IMG/VR virus record: IMGVR_UViG_3300028030_000028
Coordinates: 1-42,793 of that record
Reading direction: 5' to 3' (one strand)
Length of the DNA stretch: 42,793 bases
Source of the DNA: a virus
Shown here piece by piece: positions 14,930 to 20,913 of the stretch; position 1 is the first letter of the stretch; each line of letters starts with the position of its first letter. The notes beneath the pieces were generated by a model. That model searched no databases. It was given only the letters and a program-made list of their open reading frames with translations, and was not told the origin of the DNA. Position numbers and translations under genes: made by a program.

Positions 14930-15340
14930 CACTACTTTCATCAGTAATAGTGACGTCACACCCTGGAATACGCAATTTTTCAGGGCATAATTGTCCTTAA
15001 ATACTATGACAGTGATGAGTACCACATTTGTACTGGGCGAGAACAAAGTGGTACTCAAAGCCACTGGCACAGGGTATGAGGTACTGAGATCCGTGAAGTG
15101 AAAACCGGGGTATAGAATACGAGGCCTCCGGGGCACAATACACAGGACCTGGGACTACTTCGACCGACGATGATATCCACCCTGGTATTACGAGGACTCC
15201 GGGGCTAGGGGACTAATGGTGTAGATAATGGTAGGCCGATGGATAGACGGGGTTTGCCGGTAGGCTGTCCCATGGGCTGCTGGGGACTACAGGTGGGTGG
15301 GCGGGGTATATAATACATGCGAGCGAAGCGAGCCACTTAG
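14930..15340. other. GC-richer noncoding block with structured repeats
   Basis: No credible gene. It is richer in G and C than its surroundings. It contains a 9-bp perfect inverted repeat, GAGTACCAC (15017-15025) and GTGGTACTC (15048-15056), extended by TTTGT/ACAAA; a 70-bp-spaced direct repeat TACGAGG(C/A)CTCCGGGGC (around 15118 and 15188); repeated GGGACTA(C) words; and GCGAGCGAAGCGAGC near 15319. It could encode a structured RNA or be an origin element; the sequence alone does not decide. Confidence 0.5.
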
Positions 15341-15377
15341 AAAAAAAAAGATGGGAGCCAGGATCTCTCCTGACTCC
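15341..15377 (-). terminator. Intrinsic terminator after the 15386-16065 gene pair
   Basis: On the minus strand GGAGTCAGGA-GAGA-TCCTGGCTCC (15377-15354; one G-T wobble) is followed within 5 nt by nine T residues (15349-15341), 9 nt after the stop of the 117-aa gene. This is the one textbook rho-independent terminator I found. Confidence 0.88.
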
Positions 15378-15385
15378 AAGCTAGT

Positions 15386-15739
15386 TTACTTACTTGCTGT
15401 TTTCCTTCTGGTCTTGGCCTTTGGCTTGACCACTTGATTTTTGTTGAAATCAAAGTACGCATGAAGTTTGATAACTCCTTCCTGCATGCTCACGTCGACC
15501 AAGTCCTTTCGAAGATACGTGAGTTGTGAACTTACATTCTTCAAGATTTTCTTTCGGTCTTCTTGAAGCGTCTTGACCAGGTCTGGCCGAGTGGCTTTGA
15601 CCAGTTCATCAACTGTACAAATCGGATGCGCGATGATAAACTTCTTGAATGACTGGCGCCAACTGGTACCGGTTTTCTTGGTGGTGGTCATGCTCTTCAT
15701 AAACTCTTTAGCCTCAGGGGTCAATTTTGTTTCTGACAT
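15386..15739 (-). CDS. Hypothetical basic protein, 117 aa, possible membrane-anchored long form
   Basis: MSETKLTPEAKEF onward is a helical, basic protein with a Lys/Arg-rich C-terminus (KPKAKTRRKTASK), suggesting DNA or RNA binding. TTGGAGGACAAATT precedes the ATG at 15739. The frame is also open upstream to an ATG at 15811 that overlaps the stop of the preceding gene (ATGA). That longer form adds MKQFILQVWLLVGLITIIV, a clear transmembrane segment, giving 141 aa, but it has no well-placed ribosome-binding site. I favour the short form. It forms a two-gene unit with 15808-16065, closed by the terminator at 15341-15377. Confidence 0.7.
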   Translation of the reverse strand: MSETKLTPEAKEFMKSMTTTKKTGTSWRQSFKKFIIAHPICTVDELVKATRPDLVKTLQEDRKKILKNVSSQLTYLRKDLVDVSMQEGVIKLHAYFDFNKNQVVKPKAKTRRKTASK

Positions 15740-15807
15740 AATTTGTCCTCCAATTACAATGATTGTGATGAGTCCTACAAGTAACCATACTTGTAGGATG
15801 AACTGCT

Positions 15808-16065
15808 TCATCCTTGATAAGCGCCAATTGTCTTGCCATTATGGATCAAAACAATTGACTTTGGTTGACCGATGACTAATGCATCGGCAACCAGTTCAAT
15901 AAATCGTACATGCGCGATATGCTCACACATGTACTGCTCACTCCTTTGGTCTACCAGTAACAGGTAGCCAGGTACAATGGTATGTTGCGTTAGACTACGC
16001 TTAACTGCGTAGCCTAGCATAGCAACAACCATTAGACCAAATGCTGTTAGTACTAACTTGTCCAT
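15808..16065 (-). CDS. Small membrane-anchored protein, 85 aa
   Basis: One N-terminal membrane helix (LVLTAFGLMVVAMLGYAV, about residues 4-21) with Lys at position 3 is followed by Lys-Arg and a soluble C-terminal domain of mixed alpha/beta pattern (YLLLVDQRSEQYMCEHIAHVRFIELVAD, then SIVLIHNGKTIGAYQG). The start at 16065 has AAGGAGACAC upstream; the frame is open to 16104. No family recognised. As the first gene of the leftward arm, with its own promoter/operator region, it could be an early inner-membrane effector. Confidence 0.72.
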   Translation of the reverse strand: MDKLVLTAFGLMVVAMLGYAVKRSLTQHTIVPGYLLLVDQRSEQYMCEHIAHVRFIELVADALVIGQPKSIVLIHNGKTIGAYQG

Positions 16066-16104
16066 TTTGTGTCTCCTTATGTTGAATGTTAATGAAACTT
16101 CCAT

Positions 16105-16136
16105 TTAATACTACATTAGATATAGTCTAATTAAAA
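16105..16136 (-). promoter_or_regulatory. Possible leftward promoter with overlapping operator
   Basis: Minus strand TTTTAA, a 17-nt spacer and TAGTAT form a weak sigma70-like pair upstream of 16065. A perfect dyad ATTAGA-TATAG-TCTAAT (16115-16131) lies across the spacer, as an operator would. Confidence 0.4.
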
Positions 16137-16137
16137 G

Positions 16138-16200
16138 CGAAGCCCGGGGCCCCTTTATATAGGGGCTAGACCTAGGGCGGCCTGGGGGAAAACTAGGTCG
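16138..16200. other. GC-rich dyad segment between promoters
   Basis: Contains GGGGCCCC and the inverted pair GACCTAG and CTAGGTC (about 16169 and 16194). It is a compositional island between AT-rich flanks. It lies at the divergence point of the two arms. No gene is visible. Confidence 0.4.
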
Positions 16201-16238
16201 ACGGAGCGGAGCGTAGGTCATCACATATCCATTTTGAA

Positions 16239-16465
16239 TTTTGACGGATTTTAATAACAATGACTATTAATAAGGAAACCCAGACTTTTAACAGATTTTG
16301 ACAGATTTTGACAGATTTTAATAACAATGACTATTAATAAGGAAACCCAGACTTTTAACAGATTTTAACAGATTTTAATAACAATGACTATCAATAAGGA
16401 AACCCAGACTTTTAACAGATTTTAACAGATTTTAACAGATTTTAACAGTAACGACTATCAATAGC
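16239..16465. repeat. Nested iteron array upstream of terS
   Basis: Three 37-bp units starting TTTTAATAACAATGACTAT and ending GGAAACCCAGAC (16249-16285, 16316-16352, 16373-16409) are each followed by 10-bp iterons TTTT(A/G)ACAGA: three (16286-16315), two (16353-16372), three (16410-16439). A degenerate iteron precedes the first unit (16239-16248), and a fourth, truncated unit follows at 16440. The iterons put T-tracts in 10-bp phase, which predicts bent DNA. Candidate replication origin or terminase packaging site. Confidence 0.9.
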
Positions 16466-16546
16466 ATGTAGTATACTGCTTTCCGAAGCTTCTGTCACAC
16501 AAGAAAAATAAGCTTCTAAACTACTGAAATTATTACGCTTTTTCAC

Positions 16547-16575
16547 TTTACATTTTTGTAATAACGCGTTATAAT
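16547..16575 (+). promoter_or_regulatory. Predicted sigma70 promoter of the late (virion) operon
   Basis: TTTACA (16547-16552), a 17-nt spacer and TATAAT (16570-16575). A start point 7 nt past TATAAT would fall on the terS ATG at 16582, predicting a leaderless mRNA. Confidence 0.78.
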
Positions 16576-16581
16576 GATTGT

Positions 16582-17115
16582 ATGAATGTAGCAGAACTCC
16601 CATCATTTAGCAAGGCACTAGTCGCTGGAATTCGTTTTGAATACGAATTTGAGGGCCGAACTATCCCTGAGTTATCTGAAAAGTATCAGGTACACGAAGA
16701 AGAGCTCTCAGCCCTCGCGACAGACGAAGGATGGCAACACCACCTGGTATTACGAGATTCCTTTGCCACGGCTAAACAAAAGGCTAGTACTCTAACTGAG
16801 TATGCTGATCTATTACGCGAAGAGTTTACTGCCAAGTTTACGATCGCAGATATAGCTCAGCAATTAGAAAATCGACCCACATTTATACAGCTTGAAAAGC
16901 TCATAGCTGAGAAAGCCATAGAGGTAGCTAGTTCTGTTGATTCTGATGATCCTGGCGCTATACGAGCTCTTAAAGACCTCACGTCGATCTTAAGGTCTCT
17001 AAAGTCCGAACAGCCTATAGACATATCTTCTGCCGTAATTAAGGCAGTCAAACAAGATGGCGACGGAGAAGGCCAGGGTCTTCAGGTGCTTATACAGAAC
17101 CATATTGAATCTTGA
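16582..17115 (+). CDS. Terminase small subunit (predicted)
   Basis: A 177-aa protein directly before the large terminase. Its N-terminus has a helix-turn-helix-like segment (TIPELSEKYQVHEEELSALATDEGW), the middle is helical (oligomerisation), and the C-terminus is short and acidic (QDGDGEGQG), as in small terminases that recognise packaging DNA. Sequence identity to a known TerS is not visible to me, so the call rests on position and architecture. No Shine-Dalgarno precedes the ATG, and the predicted promoter places the transcript start at about the A of the ATG. The iteron array just upstream is a natural candidate for its DNA target. Confidence 0.72.
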   Translation: MNVAELPSFSKALVAGIRFEYEFEGRTIPELSEKYQVHEEELSALATDEGWQHHLVLRDSFATAKQKASTLTEYADLLREEFTAKFTIADIAQQLENRPTFIQLEKLIAEKAIEVASSVDSDDPGAIRALKDLTSILRSLKSEQPIDISSAVIKAVKQDGDGEGQGLQVLIQNHIES

Positions 17116-17150
17116 TTTTGACTACAAATCACGTTGAGGGGCGTGTGCCA

Positions 17151-17190
17151 GTTAGACCAGGAGGTCCTTCTTCCTCCCTCCTGGTCTAAC
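17151..17190 (+). promoter_or_regulatory. Perfect 14-bp motif hairpin before terL
   Basis: GTTAGACCAGGAGG (17151-17164) pairs perfectly with CCTCCTGGTCTAAC (17177-17190) around a 12-nt loop. It ends 9 nt before the terL ATG at 17200. The left arm contains GGAGG, the only Shine-Dalgarno-like sequence nearby, so folding would sequester it. No T-run follows. It could attenuate transcription or limit terL translation. Confidence 0.7.
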
Positions 17191-17199
17191 ACTTTATCT

Positions 17200-18684
17200 A
17201 TGAAAATACAGCTACCTGTCGTCAAGTTACGACCATATCAGACCAATATCTGGAACTACATGCTGCAGGATCTCCCAGGTCTTAGGGCCGCTATGGTCTG
17301 GCCTCGTCGTAACGGAAAAGACGTGGTTTGTTGTAATATTATGGCCGCCAAGATGCTTCAAAAGGTAGCTGACTACGCCTACATACTCCCCTTTCAAACA
17401 CAAGCCCGGTCAATTGTCTGGGAAGGTATCACAAACGACGGATCCCGGTTTATAGATTTCTTCCCCCCTGGTCTTATCGAACGTAAGTTAGATCAGCAGA
17501 TGAAAATTTGGTTTAAGAATGGATCTACGCTTCAGCTGGTAGGTAGTGACAACTTTAACGCTCTCGTAGGCCGGAACTTATATGGAATCATTTTCGGTGA
17601 GTATTCTATTCAAAAACCTGAGGCCTGGCAATACCTTCGACCGATGCTTACTGCTAATGGTGGTTGGGCAATTTTTCAGTTCACTCCTCGTGGTACTAAT
17701 CACGCACATGATATTTATCAGATAGCTAAGAATACCCCAGAATGGTTTTGTGAGCGCCTCACAGCTGAAGATACTGGTTACCCCTCTCGTAAAGATATTG
17801 AAAAAGAGCGCGAAGCAGGAATGCGTGAGTCCCTGATTGAACAGGAATTCTATACCTCCTTTACAGCCTCTACTGAAGAAACCATGATACCTTTAGCTGA
17901 CGTCCGGCGAGCATTTCCGGAAGTCATGCCACTTGAATCCCAGATCAGGGCTCGCGCATTCTTCTTTCCTAAAATTATGGGTATTGACCCAGCATTTTCT
18001 GCAAAGGGTGACCGAGCAGTTATCGCAGTTCGTCAAGGTCCGATTATTTATCAACCTCGTATTTTCCAAGGTATCGACCCCATGAAATTGGCCTCAGAAG
18101 GGGCCCGAGATATCAGGTTACACAGACCAGAGTGGGTATTCGTCGACGCAGGTCGAGGTGAAGCCGTATGGTCACGGCTGCATCAGCTAGGATATGAGAA
18201 CATAGTTATTCCCGTAGACTTCGGTGGCACAGCGCACTCTTCGTATTACGCTAATCGTAAGACCGAAATGTGGGACACGATGGCTCAATACTTCAAATAC
18301 CAGAATCCGGTTTTCTACCCTGGAGTTTATCAGGCCGAATGGTCAAAAGATCTCTCAGCTCCGACTGCTGAGGTAAACGAAAAGGGTCGCTTGCAGATGG
18401 AGTCCAAGAAGGCCTTAAAGAAGCGAGGTTATCGATCGACTGACCTTGGTGACTCCCTGGCCTTAACATTCGCAGAAGATTTAGATCAGGCGGACTTACA
18501 AGCTCAGGCAAAGACTGCAGCTCTCTCGCCGGAAGAGATGGCTGAACTTAGTGACGCAACCATGACTCCTGATATGGTGGCGTACCTTCAGGAGATGTCT
18601 CGTAGAATTGATCATGAAAACCTCATAGATCAACCAGCATATGATCCCTTGACGTACATGGAAAAGCATGCCGCTAACTATTAA
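17200..18684 (+). CDS. Terminase large subunit
   Basis: Packaging motor ATPase and headful or end-cutting nuclease, 494 aa. Walker A-type loop WPRRNGKD at residues 34-41; Walker B region GIIFGEYS (about 125-132), where the usual Asp before the catalytic Glu is Gly. RNase H-like nuclease acids are visible in GIDPAFSAKGD, VFVDAGRGE and DLGDSLAL. The start is set at MKIQLPVVKLRPYQ, the natural beginning of the domain. An upstream TTG at 17134 would read through the hairpin and is rejected. There is no good ribosome-binding site at 17200. The end overlaps the next gene by 17 nt. Confidence 0.93.
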   Translation: MKIQLPVVKLRPYQTNIWNYMLQDLPGLRAAMVWPRRNGKDVVCCNIMAAKMLQKVADYAYILPFQTQARSIVWEGITNDGSRFIDFFPPGLIERKLDQQMKIWFKNGSTLQLVGSDNFNALVGRNLYGIIFGEYSIQKPEAWQYLRPMLTANGGWAIFQFTPRGTNHAHDIYQIAKNTPEWFCERLTAEDTGYPSRKDIEKEREAGMRESLIEQEFYTSFTASTEETMIPLADVRRAFPEVMPLESQIRARAFFFPKIMGIDPAFSAKGDRAVIAVRQGPIIYQPRIFQGIDPMKLASEGARDIRLHRPEWVFVDAGRGEAVWSRLHQLGYENIVIPVDFGGTAHSSYYANRKTEMWDTMAQYFKYQNPVFYPGVYQAEWSKDLSAPTAEVNEKGRLQMESKKALKKRGYRSTDLGDSLALTFAEDLDQADLQAQAKTAALSPEEMAELSDATMTPDMVAYLQEMSRRIDHENLIDQPAYDPLTYMEKHAANY

Positions 18685-19276
18685 AGCCCTAACAGCACAG
18701 CCGCGTGATCTCATACAAGAGTACTTTCAGGTCTTGCACATGTATGACCTGCTTAAGGACCGGTTTTACGATACTAAGAACCCCACCTGGTCTGATGTAA
18801 TTGATATTATTAAATATCGTGGGCCAGGGATGTTCTTTATATTTGACACAGACCGAGAGGTCGAGTGCCCGATAGCCGAATTCACGATTGACTTTCCAAC
18901 AGGGAAAGTCAATATGATTCACTTTTCAGTTCATCCAGACCTCCCCTGGTCTGATGTACTTAAAGTAATGCGATTTGGGGCGTGGTCTATTTTGACTCAG
19001 TGGAAACGCCGAGACGGATCCCCTTATGCTTTAGCCCTTACAGGTTTGACCCCATTAAGACTACGGGCAGCATGTATAAGTGTGCTAAGATCTGGGTTTA
19101 CAAAAATCGGGGTTATTCCAGGAAGTGCATATTTTGCTAATGAAGATATTTACGCCGATTGCCAGTTGTCGCTACTAACACGAGAAGAGGTTTTATTATG
19201 GGAGGAGGGAAAGGAATATCAGACTGGATTGGCGCAAGTTTTGACCCCTTCGGAACCGTCTTTGGCGACTCTTTAG
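18668..19276 (+). CDS. GNAT-like virion-block protein, 202 aa
   Basis: The C-terminal half (ALTGLTPLRLRAACISVLRSGFTKIGVIPGSAYFANEDIYADCQLSLLTREE) has the shape of the last helix-strand part of GNAT acetyltransferase-like phage proteins, such as the T7 gp13/DUF2833-type proteins coded among virion genes. I see no clear acetyl-CoA loop, so enzyme activity is doubtful. It starts 17 nt inside terL and its end overlaps the next gene by 79 nt. Role in the virion or in host modification is unknown. Confidence 0.55.
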   Translation: MPLTIKALTAQPRDLIQEYFQVLHMYDLLKDRFYDTKNPTWSDVIDIIKYRGPGMFFIFDTDREVECPIAEFTIDFPTGKVNMIHFSVHPDLPWSDVLKVMRFGAWSILTQWKRRDGSPYALALTGLTPLRLRAACISVLRSGFTKIGVIPGSAYFANEDIYADCQLSLLTREEVLLWEEGKEYQTGLAQVLTPSEPSLATL

Positions 19277-19608
19277 GATTCGATGTCGATCCGATTGGGA
19301 ACATGGTTGGAACTAGTTTTAGTAATATTACTGGTCTGGCTACTGGTGAGAAAAACTTAGGCGATGTGCGGAATAACTTTTTTGGTCGTAACTGGATTGG
19401 TGACCTAGCTAATCCACTTTTAGGTGGCCAATCTCGTCAGGACATACAACAGCAGGAAACCTTTCGGATGGCTGATGAACAGGCTATGTTTGGGAAGCAT
19501 GCTCCAGCCAATGAAGATTTGTGGAAGCCATTTAGGTCTAAAGCTAAGCCTAAGCATATTGAAATACCCACTAGCCTTTTAACTGACAGTACAAACGAGG
19601 ATCTATAA
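19198..19608 (+). CDS. Hypothetical virion-block protein with MGGGKG N-terminus, 136 aa
   Basis: Starts MGGGKGISDWIGASFDPFG, followed by a Gly/Asp-rich region (FGDSLGFDVDPIGNMVG) and a more helical C-terminus. GAGG lies before the ATG at 19198; the open frame reaches 19159 but without a better start. The last codons of the GNAT-like gene overlap it by 79 nt. The start resembles that of the gene at 20548. No family recognised; lies between terminase and portal genes, so probably a minor virion or assembly protein. Confidence 0.72.
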   Translation: MGGGKGISDWIGASFDPFGTVFGDSLGFDVDPIGNMVGTSFSNITGLATGEKNLGDVRNNFFGRNWIGDLANPLLGGQSRQDIQQQETFRMADEQAMFGKHAPANEDLWKPFRSKAKPKHIEIPTSLLTDSTNEDL

Positions 19609-19609
19609 A

Positions 19610-20545
19610 ATGAGTAAAGGAAAAAGTGGCGGGGGTGGTGGCCAGGGAGATCAGCGAATAAACTTCGAATCTGGCTATGCGGCATTTAAACCAGGTGCAA
19701 CAGCTGTAGGTTCAACTCACCCTTATTATGGTGGTATAGTTCAAGCTGGGCATCCTATGTTTCCGTATTATCAAGCTGGTTGGACTAAAGCTCAGCAAGA
19801 CTATGAAGCTCAGCAAAAAGAATCAGAGACACTCCTTGGTATTCTTAATGGTCAGCGAGAAGCTGCTAATAACCAAGCCGCCGAAATGGCACGTCAACAG
19901 CGAGAATACTCGATTATGTCTAATCCAGCCGCGCAGTATAAAGACGTAGCCGGTATTCTCGGTAATGCATACGCTTATGCTTGGGATCCTGGTGCAAGAC
20001 ACGGTGATATAGTCGGCGCCTGGACACCTGTTGACGAACAAACATTTAATTCTTGGAAAGACGATCGCGAATCAGCCGTTAATAAGTATCCGAGCGTTAT
20101 TACTCAGGACAATACCAACTGGTCTGACACTTGGAAGTCTGCTTTAGAAGGCGAAGCAAAACGGGATGAAGCTTATGGTCAGTATATGGACGCGGCTAAA
20201 AGCGCTATTGATTACATCAATGACTTGGTGGAAGCTGAGCGATCTAATGCAGGTTTGTTGGGCATTGATTATCAGCTATCTGACGAAGATAAGCAGAATC
20301 GCATCAATAACTACTTTGCCACCCTCTGGTCTGATACCGACCAGAAAGGCTTACAAGACTTGTTTGACAAATGGGGGAAGCCTGAGGGCTTCACTGATTG
20401 GTTAGCTGTTCGAGGTGATAATCCCGATACCCCTAAAAAGCCAGGCAGTACTCTTATTGGCTCATCGCAAGGTATGCCGAAGAAGAAACAAACTCAGGTA
20501 TCTGATGCTGATACGCTTTCAAAAACTGTATTGTTAGGAGCATAA
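19610..20545 (+). CDS. Hypothetical virion-block protein, 311 aa
   Basis: Glycine-rich N-terminus (MSKGKSGGGGGQGDQR), a Tyr/Gly/Pro-rich stretch to about residue 60, then long helical segments with coiled-coil character (KAQQDYEAQQKESETLL and AERSNAGLLG), and a low-complexity Lys/Gly C-terminus. No enzyme motif. GAGG upstream of the ATG; 2-nt gap to the next gene. A structural or scaffold-like role is a guess from composition and position. Confidence 0.72.
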   Translation: MSKGKSGGGGGQGDQRINFESGYAAFKPGATAVGSTHPYYGGIVQAGHPMFPYYQAGWTKAQQDYEAQQKESETLLGILNGQREAANNQAAEMARQQREYSIMSNPAAQYKDVAGILGNAYAYAWDPGARHGDIVGAWTPVDEQTFNSWKDDRESAVNKYPSVITQDNTNWSDTWKSALEGEAKRDEAYGQYMDAAKSAIDYINDLVEAERSNAGLLGIDYQLSDEDKQNRINNYFATLWSDTDQKGLQDLFDKWGKPEGFTDWLAVRGDNPDTPKKPGSTLIGSSQGMPKKKQTQVSDADTLSKTVLLGA

Positions 20546-20547
20546 TT

Positions 20548-20913
20548 ATGGGAGGAGGAAAAGGATCAGCTACCCCACCACCGATGCAAGCACCACAAGT
20601 CCAGGGAGGAGGTGGAGATGATATGGCCGCTATGCTAATGATGATGGAAATGCTTTCAGCTCAGCCACAAAGCGCTGAGGCCCCAGGATATATTCCGCCT
20701 CCACCGCCTACGCCTAAAATGCCAGAGATTCAAAAGCCTACTCCGAGAAACTGGGCAGAAGAGTATGAAAAAGCCCGAGCAAAAGCTCGAGCAGACTATC
20801 AAGCTTCGAAACATGACTCTTATGGCCGTGCAGATACCGTACACACGAGTCCTTTGTTAGATGAAGAGGATCCTAATTTTAACTCACTTGTTGACTTGGC
20901 AGGCTCTAAATGA
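20548..20913 (+). CDS. Hypothetical Pro/Met/Gly-rich protein with MGGGKG N-terminus, 121 aa
   Basis: Begins MGGGKGSATPPPMQAP, then GGGGDDMAAMLMMMEMLSAQ and PPPPPTPKMPE, then a basic helical segment (WAEEYEKARAKARADYQ). Mostly disordered by composition. Shares its first six residues with the 19198 gene. GGAG precedes the start. Its end overlaps the portal start by 4 nt (ATGA). Family unknown. Confidence 0.7.
   Translation: MGGGKGSATPPPMQAPQVQGGGGDDMAAMLMMMEMLSAQPQSAEAPGYIPPPPPTPKMPEIQKPTPRNWAEEYEKARAKARADYQASKHDSYGRADTVHTSPLLDEEDPNFNSLVDLAGSK

Noticed and set aside
14915-15136. Minus-strand open frame of 73 aa
   Set aside because: No ribosome-binding site and no protein-like pattern; it lies in the repeat- and hairpin-rich block, downstream of the terminator.
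15286-15314. Plus-strand promoter at TATAAT 15309-15314
   Set aside because: No acceptable -35 at the right spacing and no plus-strand gene downstream before 16582; kept only as a remote possibility for an RNA.
16239-16465. CRISPR-like array
   Set aside because: The 37-bp units are separated by copies of one 10-bp iteron, not by unique spacers, and no cas gene is present.
17134-17199. TTG start for the large terminase with 22 extra residues
   Set aside because: The extension would be encoded by the hairpin and does not resemble a terminase N-terminus; the domain begins naturally at 17200.
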